From assembly GCF_900156685.1 (NCBI RefSeq), contig NZ_FTOJ01000003.1, positions 186,001 through 250,000 on the forward strand: a stretch of DNA of 64,000 bases, read 5' to 3'. This DNA is from Chryseobacterium piscicola (GTDB lineage Bacteria; Bacteroidota; Bacteroidia; Flavobacteriales; Weeksellaceae). The position numbers and the translations under genes are program-made. How positions within the stretch are numbered: the stretch's first letter is position 1; the number at the start of each line of letters is the position of its first letter. The notes under the pieces were generated by a model. That model saw only the letters and a list, made by a program, of their open reading frames with translations. It had not been told where the DNA came from and did no database searches. Positions 36,116 through 44,205 of the stretch are shown in pieces.

Positions 36116-37087
36116 ATGCCGAAAAACTTCAAAATCTTGTGTTCAATTTTAATTTTAGCAATCGCAATTGTTTCAATAATAAATCTGAATACAGGATTTT
36201 TAAATTTAAATTTCAATGATTTTTTTAGTAATTCAACCAATAGTCAAATTGCAGAAATTCGCGTAAATCGTGTTTTAGCAATGATTTTGGCGGGTATTTC
36301 AATTCCAAGCTCGGGATTCTTGATGCAGGAGTATTTTCAAAACCCGCTTGCCGGACCAGACATTTTAGGAATTACGTCAGTAGCGAGTCTATCCGTAGCG
36401 TTTTATATTTTTTTTTCAAACAGTATTTTACTACCAGAATTTTTGCAAAATAGTTTTTTAAGTCTATCTTCAATTATTGGGAGTTTAGTTTTGATGCTTG
36501 TTTTGCTGTCTATATCAAATAAATTTCAAGATAAATCATATTTAATAATTTTTGGATTTTTAGTTTCAGCTTTTGCGGGAGCTATTGTTTCTCTGCTTCA
36601 GTTTTATGCAGAAAATCAAAGTTTAAAAAACTATATTTTATGGTCATTTGGAGCTAATAATATGGTTTCTAAAAATCAAATTATTGTATTGTCTATTTTG
36701 GTTGTAATTGGATTGTTTTTTTGTTTTAAAACCATCAAACCTTTAATAGGAAATTCGTTTGGAAGTTCATATGCCAAAAGTTTAGGAGTAAATTTAAATC
36801 ATCTGAAGCTGCTGATTATACTAACTTCTTCCCTACTTTCAGCTTCTATCACTGCTTTTTTAGGCCCTATTTTATTTATAGGAATTATTGTTCCCCATTT
36901 TTGTAGGTTAATTTACAATCCTGCAAAATTATGGCAACAATGGATTTTAAATATGTTTTTAGGAATGTTAATCATGTTGCTATTTTCGATTGCAGCTGAA
37001 AAAAGTCAAATTCCTTTAAATGTGATCAGCTCAATTTTTGGAATTCCTGTAATTTTGATGATGCTTTTGAAGCAGAATAGAGTTTAA
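36116..37087 (+). CDS. FecCD-family ABC transporter permease
   Basis: An inner-membrane permease of 323 residues for iron-siderophore, haem or cobalamin import. Family features include RVNRVLAMILAGISIPSSGFLMQ (about 47-69), the motif NPLAGPDILGITSVAS, the coupling region SYAKSLGVNLNHLK, and SASITAFLGPILFIGIIVPH near the C-terminus, the FecCD signature. About eight to ten membrane segments are apparent. It works with the ATPase encoded 1.3 kb downstream. No periplasmic binding protein or TonB-dependent receptor is encoded beside it, so the substrate is not defined. Confidence 0.9.
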   Translation: MPKNFKILCSILILAIAIVSIINLNTGFLNLNFNDFFSNSTNSQIAEIRVNRVLAMILAGISIPSSGFLMQEYFQNPLAGPDILGITSVASLSVAFYIFFSNSILLPEFLQNSFLSLSSIIGSLVLMLVLLSISNKFQDKSYLIIFGFLVSAFAGAIVSLLQFYAENQSLKNYILWSFGANNMVSKNQIIVLSILVVIGLFFCFKTIKPLIGNSFGSSYAKSLGVNLNHLKLLIILTSSLLSASITAFLGPILFIGIIVPHFCRLIYNPAKLWQQWILNMFLGMLIMLLFSIAAEKSQIPLNVISSIFGIPVILMMLLKQNRV

Positions 37088-37162
37088 AAGTAAAAATGTT
37101 AGTTTGGTAGCAATTCCTTAAAATAAAATACTATAATTGTGATAATTCAGGAATCATAAACT

Positions 37163-37450
37163 ATGAATATCAAAATAACACAAAAACAATTAATTATTAC
37201 AAACATCATTTTGTTTGTAATAAGTCTCGTTTTTCTAGAATATTCTAAGATTTTTAGGATAAGCCAAGAAAAGCATTGGATCTATTCATTTGGTCATAAT
37301 TGGTGGTTTATAATTAGTATTCCTTTTGCTTTTTGGGGATCTCTTATTTTAGGTAGTTATAGCTTATTGAAACTCAAACAAAATAAATTTTTATATTTTA
37401 TATTTAGTATTATACCGCTCCTATTATTTATCATTTTTATTTCTATATAA
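37163..37450 (+). CDS. Small membrane protein of unknown function
   Basis: A 95-residue protein with three predicted membrane segments (about 10-25, 46-66 and 74-95) and a short basic loop (LLKLKQNKF). It lies between the FecCD permease and its ATPase and ends 3 bp before the ATPase start, so it is translated with the transporter. It could be an accessory subunit or an insertion into the operon. I recognise no family. Confidence 0.6.
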   Translation: MNIKITQKQLIITNIILFVISLVFLEYSKIFRISQEKHWIYSFGHNWWFIISIPFAFWGSLILGSYSLLKLKQNKFLYFIFSIIPLLLFIIFISI

Positions 37451-37453
37451 AAT

Positions 37454-38377
37454 ATGCACCTACAAATCAACCAAGCCTACATTGGCTATGACACAGCCTT
37501 AATTTCAAATGCAAACGCCTCTCTGAACTTAGGTGAAGTTTGCCTCTTAATTGGAAATAATGGTGTAGGAAAAACTACTTTAATAAAATCCATACTTCAT
37601 CAAAATCCTTTATTAAATGGAGAAATTTTAATTGATCAAAAAAATATACAAGACTTATCCGTAAAAGAAATTGCAAAAAAGATTGCGATTGTCTTTTCTA
37701 AAGCTGTCATTCCACAAAATTATACGGTAGAAGACTTAATTTCTTTGGGAAAATACATTTACTATCCCTATTATTTTGAGCTTAAACAAGAAGACAGAAA
37801 TGAGGTTTCGTATATAATAGACGAACTGAATTTGAATCAATACAAAAACACACCGCTCAAAAATCTATCAGACGGAAATCTACAGAAAGCTTTCATTGGT
37901 CGTGCTTTAACACAGAATTCACCAATTATTGTTTTAGATGAACCAACAACACATTTAGATGAAAAAAATAAAATTATTATTCTAAAGACTCTTAGAAAAC
38001 TCTCTAAAGAACAAAATAAGCTTATTCTTTTTTCTTCTCATGACTGGCGTTTAGCAAAGGAGTTTGCAGACAAAATTTGGTATATAAAAAATCAACAATT
38101 ATTCTCTGGAATTGTTGAAGATGTTCTTCTTCAACATGATGAATTAACCAATGCTTCTCTTTTCCAAGTTAATGAAAACTTTGTGGCTCCCTCAATAAAC
38201 TCTCCACAAATTCACAAAGAAATGTTGTATTCTTTACTTCAAAAAAACTTTCAAAGAGATTTATCATCGTTTGTTTTTAGCTTTAATGGATTAAATTGGG
38301 AGATTTCACACGATAAAAAAGTATACCAATGTGAATCTTTTGAAAAAATAGTCAAATTAATCACAAACCTTCATTAA
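37454..38377 (+). CDS. ABC transporter ATP-binding protein, siderophore/cobalamin type
   Basis: The 307-residue ATPase of the FecCD-type importer. Walker A is GNNGVGKTT (about 34-42), the Q-loop region follows, the ABC signature is LSDGNLQKAFIGRAL (variant of LSGGE), Walker B is IIVLDEPTTHLD and the switch His is in LFSSHDW. About 70 residues beyond the normal end (from about 235) form an extra C-terminal region without a recognised domain. The signature change from LSGG to LSDG is tolerated in this subfamily. It belongs with the permease at 36116. Confidence 0.9.
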   Translation: MHLQINQAYIGYDTALISNANASLNLGEVCLLIGNNGVGKTTLIKSILHQNPLLNGEILIDQKNIQDLSVKEIAKKIAIVFSKAVIPQNYTVEDLISLGKYIYYPYYFELKQEDRNEVSYIIDELNLNQYKNTPLKNLSDGNLQKAFIGRALTQNSPIIVLDEPTTHLDEKNKIIILKTLRKLSKEQNKLILFSSHDWRLAKEFADKIWYIKNQQLFSGIVEDVLLQHDELTNASLFQVNENFVAPSINSPQIHKEMLYSLLQKNFQRDLSSFVFSFNGLNWEISHDKKVYQCESFEKIVKLITNLH

Positions 38378-38403
38378 ATCAAAGTTTTAATTATTTATTT
38401 CAC

Positions 38404-38423
38404 ATACTATGCATGCATAGTAT
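38404..38423. promoter_or_regulatory. Palindromic operator 1 (distal) of the MarR-type regulator
   Basis: A perfect 20-bp palindrome whose core is TACTATGCATGCATAGTA. It lies 26 bp after the ABC ATPase stop, centred 83 bp upstream of the second copy. That distance is close to eight helical turns and would put both sites on the same DNA face. Confidence 0.65.
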
Positions 38424-38485
38424 TATGCTAATCATACATTTTAATCATTTATAAATCAGGATGTTAACAAATTTTAACATTCAAT

Positions 38486-38507
38486 AATACTATGCATGCA
38501 TAATATT
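38486..38507. promoter_or_regulatory. Palindromic operator 2 (proximal) of the MarR-type regulator
   Basis: A second copy of the same palindrome, 22 bp with one mismatched pair, sharing the core ACTATGCATGCATA. It lies between the expected -33 position and the -7 box, so bound repressor would block the promoter. Confidence 0.68.
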
Positions 38508-38510
38508 TAC

Positions 38511-38518
38511 TACATTTG
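38511..38518 (+). promoter_or_regulatory. Putative -7 box of the marR-fad cluster
   Basis: TACATTTG fits TAnnTTTG, 3 bp after operator 2 and 26 bp before the marR ATG. Confidence 0.6.
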
Positions 38519-38544
38519 ATAAAACCGTTTAGGAAAAAAATAAG

Positions 38545-38994
38545 ATGGATAATAATAAAGACAAAACAGAAAACGTTGATCTCATTTTGAAGCAGACCTG
38601 GTTGGCTGTCTCTAAAATGTATACGGAACTTGCGCAAGAACATGATTCTACGGCAGTACAAGCTTTAACTTTATTAAAAATTGACCCAAAAGAAGGTACA
38701 AGAAGCACCAATTTAGGTCCTAAAATGGCAATTGAGCCTACTTCTCTCACAAGGATTATTAAACTCCTTGAAGACAACGGATATATTTACAAAGAAAAAA
38801 CGACTACTGATAAAAGAGAAGTAATCATCAAGCTTACCGACAAGGGATTGAGCTCAAGAAATATGTCGAAAGAAGTTGTTGTCAATTTTAATAAAAAAGT
38901 GATGGAAAAAATTGCTCCAGATAAGCTAGAAACCTTTAAAGAAGTAATGACCGAAATTATGAAAATAGCCAACGATTTAAATAACAGAAAATAA
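38545..38994 (+). CDS. MarR-family transcriptional regulator of the beta-oxidation cluster
   Basis: A dimeric winged-helix repressor of 149 residues. The winged-helix core is seen in STAVQALTLLKIDPKEG, the recognition helix region LGPKMAIEPTSLTRIIKLL and the wing IYKEKTTTDKREVIIKL (the D-x-R-x4-L signature of MarR wings). It is first in the cluster, 64 bp before the hydroxyacyl-CoA dehydrogenase gene, and faces two palindromes in its own promoter. Autoregulation and control of the fatty-acid genes follow from this layout. The effector is probably an acyl-CoA or fatty acid (inference). Confidence 0.9.
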   Translation: MDNNKDKTENVDLILKQTWLAVSKMYTELAQEHDSTAVQALTLLKIDPKEGTRSTNLGPKMAIEPTSLTRIIKLLEDNGYIYKEKTTTDKREVIIKLTDKGLSSRNMSKEVVVNFNKKVMEKIAPDKLETFKEVMTEIMKIANDLNNRK

Positions 38995-39058
38995 TTACTT
39001 TCCTAAATGTAGGAAACAAATAATTTCATCAAACAATCAAAAGAAATAATAGTAATAT

Positions 39059-41452
39059 ATGAAAAGAAGAATCAAACACGTTACAGTTTTAGGTTCAGGA
39101 ATCATGGGAAGCGGTATTGCTGCACACTTTGCCAACATAGGCGTGCAGGTTTCTCTTCTAGACATTGTTCCGTTTGAATTGAACGAATCCGAACAGAAAA
39201 AAGGTTTGACCAAAGATGACAAAGCCGTTCGAAACAGAATTGCTTCTGAAAACTTTGAAAAACTGAAAAAATCAAGTCCGGCACTACTCTATTCTCCAAA
39301 ATTTGCGGAGCGTATTAAAGTAGGAAACTTTGATGATGATTTAAAGAAAATAAAAGACACCGACTGGATTATTGAGGTTGTTGTTGAAAGATTGGATATT
39401 AAAAAATCAGTTTATGAAAAAATAGAACAATTCAGAAAACCTGGAACTTTAGTTTCATCTAATACTTCAGGAATCCCCATCAATATGTTGGTGGAAGGAA
39501 GAAGCGATGATTTCAAAAAATACTTTGCAGGAACTCACTTTTTCAATCCCGTAAGATATCTTCCGCTTTTGGAAGTGATACCAACCAAAGAGACTGATCC
39601 AGAAATTGCCGAATTCTACATGAATTATGGTGCTAAATTCTTAGGAAAAACTACGGTTTTAGCTAAAGATACACCTGCGTTTATTGCCAACAGAATTGGA
39701 GTTTTCTCGATGATGGATTTGCTTCACAATGTTCAGAAATTAGGTTTAAATGTTTCTGATGTTGATAAATTAACAGGTCCTGTTATCGGTAGACCAAAAT
39801 CTGCAACCTTCAGAACAGCCGATGTTGTTGGTCTAGATACTTTGGTAATGGTTGCCAATGGCGTTCGTAACAGCGGTGCTGAAGCGAATGATTTCAACAA
39901 TGTTTTCGCTCTTCCTGATTATATTCAGAAAATGGTTGATAACAAATGGTTGGGATCAAAAACTGAACAAGGTTTCTATAAAAAAGTAAAAGCTGCCGAT
40001 GGAAAATCTGAAATTCACGGTTTAAATCTTGATACTTTAGAATACGAACTTCAAGGAAAATCTTCTTTCCCGACTTTAGAATTAACTAAAAATATTGATA
40101 AACCAATTGACAGATTCAAAGTTTTGATTGGTGGAAAAGATAAAGCTGGTGAGCTTTACAGAAAATCTTTGGGAGCATTATTCGCTTACGTTTCTCATAA
40201 AGTTCCTGAAATTTCTGATGAAGTTTACAAAATCGATGATGCGATGAGAGCAGGTTTCGGTTGGGAAAACGGACCTTTCGAAATTTGGGATGCAGTTGGC
40301 GTTCAAAAAGGAATCGAATTGGCGAAAGAAGCCGGTTATGAAGTTTCTGATTGGGTTAAAAATGTAGAATCTTTTTACAAAGTAAATGAAGACGGACAAA
40401 GTATTTTCTTCGATAAAAATTCAGGAAACTATAATAATATTCCGGGGCAAGAATCATTTATTATTTTAGATAATATCAGAAAAAACAAAACGCTTTGGAG
40501 TAATTCAGGTTCTTCCATTGAAGATTTGGGTGATGGAATTATCAATTTCGAGATTCGTTCTAAAATGAATTCTCTTGGAGGTGAAGTTCTCGATGGATTA
40601 AACAGAGCGATTGATTTAGCCGAAAAAGAATATGATGGTTTAGTTATTGGAAATCAAGGTGCAAATTTCTCTGTCGGAGCCAATTTAGCGATGATTTTAA
40701 TGATGGCAATCGAACAAGATTGGGATGATTTGAATATGGCGATTGCGTATTTCCAAAAGTCGATGATGAGAGTTCGTTACTCTTCAATTCCTGTCGTGGT
40801 TGCTCCTCACGGAATGACTCTCGGTGGCGGTTGCGAAATGACAATGCACGCAGACAGAGTGGTTGCAGCAGCAGAAACCTATATAGGATTGGTTGAGACA
40901 GGAGTCGGCGTAATTCCTGGAGGTGGTGGAACGAAAGAATTTGCCTTAAGAACTTCTAGAGAATTCCACAGCGATGATGTGAAAAACAACCGTCTCCGTG
41001 AAGCTTTCATGAACATTGCAATGGGTAAAGTAGCAACTTCAGCCTACGAAGCTTACGACATGGGAATTCTGGAAAAAGGAAAAGATGTTGTTGTAGTTGA
41101 TAAAAAACGTCAGATTATGACCGCAAAAATGATGGCTAAAAGTTTGGCAGAGCATGGTTACACACAACCAATCGAACAAACCGTAAAAGTTCTCGGAAAA
41201 GATGCGCTCGGCATGTTCTATGTGGGAACTGATCAGATGTTAACAGGGAATTTCATTTCTAAACACGATAAATTAATTGCTGATAAATTAGCCAATGTTT
41301 TGGTAGGCGGAAATCTTTCTGAACCAACCGTTGTGACCGAACAATATTTATTAAATCTTGAAAGAGAAACATTCCTTCAGCTTTGTGGTGAAAGAAAAAC
41401 TTTGGAAAGAATCCAGTTTATGTTACAGAAAGGAAAACCGTTGAGAAATTAA
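39059..41452 (+). CDS. 3-hydroxyacyl-CoA dehydrogenase/enoyl-CoA hydratase fusion (FadB/FadJ-like)
   Basis: A bifunctional beta-oxidation enzyme of 797 residues. The domain order is reversed relative to E. coli FadB: the NAD-binding dehydrogenase comes first (VLGSGIMGSGIAAHF, 10-24), with FFNPVRYLPLLEVIPT and DTPAFIANRIGVF. The enoyl-CoA hydratase/crotonase part is C-terminal (GANFSVGANL, HGMTLGGGCEMTMHADRVVA, ETGVGVIPGGGGT). This arrangement is usual in Bacteroidota. Its stop lies 6 bp before the first REP-like hairpin, so any cluster-long mRNA must pass through the repeat array to reach the thiolase gene. Confidence 0.94.
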   Translation: MKRRIKHVTVLGSGIMGSGIAAHFANIGVQVSLLDIVPFELNESEQKKGLTKDDKAVRNRIASENFEKLKKSSPALLYSPKFAERIKVGNFDDDLKKIKDTDWIIEVVVERLDIKKSVYEKIEQFRKPGTLVSSNTSGIPINMLVEGRSDDFKKYFAGTHFFNPVRYLPLLEVIPTKETDPEIAEFYMNYGAKFLGKTTVLAKDTPAFIANRIGVFSMMDLLHNVQKLGLNVSDVDKLTGPVIGRPKSATFRTADVVGLDTLVMVANGVRNSGAEANDFNNVFALPDYIQKMVDNKWLGSKTEQGFYKKVKAADGKSEIHGLNLDTLEYELQGKSSFPTLELTKNIDKPIDRFKVLIGGKDKAGELYRKSLGALFAYVSHKVPEISDEVYKIDDAMRAGFGWENGPFEIWDAVGVQKGIELAKEAGYEVSDWVKNVESFYKVNEDGQSIFFDKNSGNYNNIPGQESFIILDNIRKNKTLWSNSGSSIEDLGDGIINFEIRSKMNSLGGEVLDGLNRAIDLAEKEYDGLVIGNQGANFSVGANLAMILMMAIEQDWDDLNMAIAYFQKSMMRVRYSSIPVVVAPHGMTLGGGCEMTMHADRVVAAAETYIGLVETGVGVIPGGGGTKEFALRTSREFHSDDVKNNRLREAFMNIAMGKVATSAYEAYDMGILEKGKDVVVVDKKRQIMTAKMMAKSLAEHGYTQPIEQTVKVLGKDALGMFYVGTDQMLTGNFISKHDKLIADKLANVLVGGNLSEPTVVTEQYLLNLERETFLQLCGERKTLERIQFMLQKGKPLRN

Positions 41453-41457
41453 GCGAA

Positions 41458-41994
41458 GCTCCGTAGGAGCGACCTGTTAATAGCAGAATGATTTGGAAAT
41501 CACAATCAAGCCTCCTAGAGGCGACCTGTTAATAGAATTATATGCGGATTTTTAATCCAGCTCCATAGGAGCGACCTGTTAATAGCAGAATGATTAGGAA
41601 ATCACAATCAAGCCTCCTAGAGGCGACCTGTTAATAGAATGTTGAATCAATTTTAATTTTAGCTCCATAGGAGCGACCTGTTAATAGCAGAATGATTTGG
41701 AAATCACAATCAAGCCTCCTAGAGGCGACCTGTTAATAGAATGTTGAACCAATTTTAATTTTAGCTCCGTAGGAGCGACCTGTTAATAGCAGAATGATTT
41801 GGAAATCACAATCAAGCCTCCTAGAGGCGACCTGTTAATAGAATGTTGAACCAATTTTAATTTTAGCTCCGTAGGAGCGACCTGTTAATAGCAGAATGAT
41901 TAAAGATTTCTTATCCAAAGCCTCGTAGAGGCGATCTGTTAATAGAATTAGATGCGAATTTTTAATCTAGCTCCGTAGGAGCGACCTGTTAATG
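41458..41994 (+). repeat. Array of 11 alternating REP-like hairpin repeats
   Basis: Two hairpin types alternate in the same orientation. Type A has the stem GCTCC-(G/A)TA-GGAGC and starts at 41458, 41560, 41662, 41764, 41866 and 41970. Type B has the stem GCCTC-(C/G)TA-GAGGC and starts at 41510, 41612, 41714, 41816 and 41920. Each is followed by the conserved tail GACCTGTTAATAG (one copy GATCTG..., the last copy shortened). A repeats every 102 bp (104 for the last), and B follows A by 50-54 bp. The A-to-B spacers are nearly identical (CAGAATGATTTGGAAATCAC); the B-to-A spacers vary slightly. The two stems differ by compensated base pairs, which supports real hairpins. This is not a CRISPR, since the spacers repeat. 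Confidence 0.92.
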
Positions 41995-42026
41995 AATGAT
42001 TTACCAATGTTTAATTTTAAATATTA

Positions 42027-42497
42027 ATGATGGCAAACACTTATACACAAATTTATATTCAAATTGTTTTCGCTGTAAAAGGAAGACAAAACCTGATTTC
42101 AAAAGAAAACAGAGAAGAATTACATAAATTCATTACAGGAATTGTTTCTAACAGAGGTCAGAAATTATTTGCAGTTTTTGCGATGCCCGATCACGTTCAT
42201 ATCCTTGTAAGTATAAATCCTAATATTTCGATTTCAGATTTAGTTAGAGATATTAAAGCAGGTTCTTCAAAATTTATTAATGATAAAAAATGGATGACCG
42301 AAAAATTCAATTGGCAGGAAGGATATGGAGCTTTCTCTTATTCTAAAAGCAATGTTGATTTGGTTGTGAAATATATTTTAAATCAGGAAGAACATCATAA
42401 GAACAAATCATTTAAAAATGAATATTTGGAATTTTTAGAAAAATTTGAAATTGAATATGATTCAAAATATTTATTTGAATGGATTGAAAATAATTAA
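42027..42497 (+). mobile_element. IS200/RAYT-type Y1 transposase gene
   Basis: A single-domain HUH-superfamily transposase of 156 residues (155 if the second Met at 42030 is used). The HUH motif is PDHVHILVS (H56, H58) and the catalytic tyrosine is Y116 in VVKYILNQEEHHK. No TnpB-like partner is present. It lies between the direct REP-like array and inverted copies of both repeat types, the usual layout for REP-associated tyrosine transposases that maintain such repeats. It could instead be a plain IS200 element next to unrelated repeats. Its stop overlaps the tail of the inverted A copy, which argues that gene and repeats belong together. Confidence 0.85.
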
Positions 42498-42564
42498 CAG
42501 ACCGCTCCTACGGAGCTCCGCAAAACACAAACAAATTGCTATTAACAGTTTGCCTCTGCGAGGC
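42494..42564 (-). repeat. Inverted A and B REP-like hairpins closing the cassette
   Basis: Read on the minus strand, the same two elements occur once each: stem A (42504-42516) with tail GGTCTGTTAA reaching 42494, and stem B (42552-42564) with loop GCA and tail CTGTTAATAG. Their orientation is opposite to the array at 41458-41994, so the transposase gene is bracketed by inverted repeats. The thiolase ATG follows 30 bp later. Confidence 0.85.
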
Positions 42565-42593
42565 ATTAAAATAATTTTAATAAATAAAAAAAT

Positions 42594-43775
42594 ATGTCAA
42601 AACAAGCATACATCATAAAAGGATTCCGAACTGCCGTTGGAAAAGCTCCAAAAGGTAGTTTGAGATTTACAAGACCCGACGTAATGGCAGCAACCGTCAT
42701 CGAAAAACTCATGGCAGCCGTTCCGCAGCTAGACAAAAACAGAATCGACGATTTAATTGTAGGTAACGCAATGCCGGAAGCTGAACAAGGCTTAAATGTG
42801 GCGCGTTTAATTTCTTTGATGGGATTACAAACCGACAAAGTTCCGGGAGTAACTGTGAATAGATATTGCGCTTCTGGAAGTGAAGCGATTGCCATTGCTT
42901 CGGCAAAAATACAGGCAGGAATGGCCGACTGCATCATCGCAGGTGGTACAGAATCTATGTCTTACATTCCGATGGGTGGTTACAAACCAGTTCCCGAAAC
43001 AGAAATCGCAAAATCAAATCCTGATTATTATTGGGGAATGGGTTATACTGCGGAAGAAGTTGCGAAACAATTTAATATTTCAAGAGAAGAACAAGATCAG
43101 TTTGCTTTTGAATCTCATCAAAAAGCTTTAAAAGCAAATCAGGAAGGAAAATTTGCCAATCAAATCGTATCAATTCCTGTAGAATATAATTTCTTGGATG
43201 AAAACCAGAAAATGCAGACTAAAAAGTTTGATTTTTCTGTAGATGAAGGCCCAAGATTAGACACATCTTTGGAAGGTTTAGCTAAATTAAAGCCCGTTTT
43301 TGCAAACGGAGGAAGCGTAACCGCAGGAAATTCTTCTCAAATGAGTGACGGTGCAGCTTTCGTGATCGTGATGTCTGAAGAAATGGTAAAAGAATTAGGA
43401 TTGGAGCCTGAAGCAAGATTGGTTGCTTATGCTGCAGCGGGACTTGAGCCAAGAATCATGGGAATGGGACCAATTTATGCAATTCCAAAAGCTTTAAAAC
43501 AGGCAGGTTTAGAATTGAAAGATATTGAATTGATTGAATTAAATGAAGCTTTCGCTTCTCAATCGGTTGCTATCAAAAAAGAATTAGGTTTAAATCCTGA
43601 TATTCTGAATGTAAACGGTGGTGCAATCGCTCTTGGCCATCCACTTGGTTGTACCGGAACGAAATTGACCGTTCAACTCCTTGACGAAATGAGAAAACGC
43701 GGAAATAAATACGGAATGGTTTCGATGTGCGTGGGAACTGGACAGGGAGCAGCTTCAATCTTTGAACTTCTATAG
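42594..43775 (+). CDS. Acetyl-CoA C-acyltransferase (3-ketoacyl-CoA thiolase, FadA-like)
   Basis: A thiolase of 393 residues that cleaves 3-ketoacyl-CoA in the last beta-oxidation step. The active sites are C92 in NRYCASGSEA, the His in ALGHPLGCTG and the second Cys in MCVGTGQG. Other thiolase signatures are ELNEAFASQS and VNGGAIALGHP. It belongs functionally with the dehydrogenase/hydratase gene upstream and the acyl-CoA dehydrogenase downstream, but the REP/transposase cassette separates it from the former and the four-helix-bundle cassette from the latter. Its leader contains the inverted hairpins, which may affect its translation or mRNA stability. Confidence 0.95.
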   Translation: MSKQAYIIKGFRTAVGKAPKGSLRFTRPDVMAATVIEKLMAAVPQLDKNRIDDLIVGNAMPEAEQGLNVARLISLMGLQTDKVPGVTVNRYCASGSEAIAIASAKIQAGMADCIIAGGTESMSYIPMGGYKPVPETEIAKSNPDYYWGMGYTAEEVAKQFNISREEQDQFAFESHQKALKANQEGKFANQIVSIPVEYNFLDENQKMQTKKFDFSVDEGPRLDTSLEGLAKLKPVFANGGSVTAGNSSQMSDGAAFVIVMSEEMVKELGLEPEARLVAYAAAGLEPRIMGMGPIYAIPKALKQAGLELKDIELIELNEAFASQSVAIKKELGLNPDILNVNGGAIALGHPLGCTGTKLTVQLLDEMRKRGNKYGMVSMCVGTGQGAASIFELL

Positions 43776-43782
43776 ACAATGA

Positions 43783-43807
43783 GATAATAGACAGATAGAT
43801 AATAGAT
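43783..43807 (+). repeat. Left 25-bp inverted repeat of the four-helix-bundle cassette
   Basis: Begins GATAATAGACAGATAGAT. It matches the reverse complement of 44233-44257 at 23 of 25 positions and lies just after the thiolase stop. Its last 15 bases (AGATAGATAATAGAT) recur directly at 44206-44220. Confidence 0.7.
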
Positions 43808-43824
43808 AATAAAGCACACAAGAA

Positions 43825-44193
43825 ATGATGAATGATTTTAAAAGGCATAATTTTAAAAAACTTAAAATTTGGCAAATGAGTATGGAATTATCAAAATTTA
43901 CATTAGATCTTACAGATACTTTTCCAGCTTATGAAAAATATGGTTTGAAGAGTCAAATGGACAGATGTTCAATCTCAATCCCATCAAATATAGCTGAAGG
44001 TTCAAGCAGAACAAATAAGTCTTTTAGTCATTTTTTAGATATTTCTTTAGGCTCATCATTTGAATTGCAAACACAAATACTGCTGGCAAATCATAGAAAA
44101 TATTTATCTGATGAAAGAAGTGAATTTTTTGAAATTAAAATTGAAGAATTTCAAAAAGCAACAATGGTATTTCAGAACACATTAAAAGACTAA
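43825..44193 (+). CDS. Four-helix-bundle protein (S23/23S rRNA-intervening-sequence-protein family)
   Basis: A 122-residue protein of the IVP/S23 family, which also resembles the Avd accessory fold. Family features are LKIWQMSMELSKFTLDLT (about 13-30), the segment FPAYEKYGLKSQMDRCSISI and the hallmark SIPSNIAEGSSR (about 53-64). The C-terminal helix pair follows. Such proteins were first seen inside 23S rRNA intervening sequences, but most, as here, are elsewhere in the genome; they form pentamers and their function is unclear. The gene is bracketed by imperfect inverted repeats and interrupts the beta-oxidation cluster, so it looks like an inserted cassette. Confidence 0.88.
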   Translation: MMNDFKRHNFKKLKIWQMSMELSKFTLDLTDTFPAYEKYGLKSQMDRCSISIPSNIAEGSSRTNKSFSHFLDISLGSSFELQTQILLANHRKYLSDERSEFFEIKIEEFQKATMVFQNTLKD

Positions 44194-44205
44194 AAGAATA
44201 TAGAA

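Noticed and set aside
41458-41994. CRISPR array
   Set aside because: The spacers are near-identical repeats rather than unique, two different hairpin units alternate, and no cas gene is present. REP-like repeats explain it.
43825-44193. Ribosomal protein S23 as literal function
   Set aside because: The S23 label is historical. Proteins of this family form four-helix-bundle pentamers and are not shown to be ribosomal here, and no rRNA gene surrounds it.
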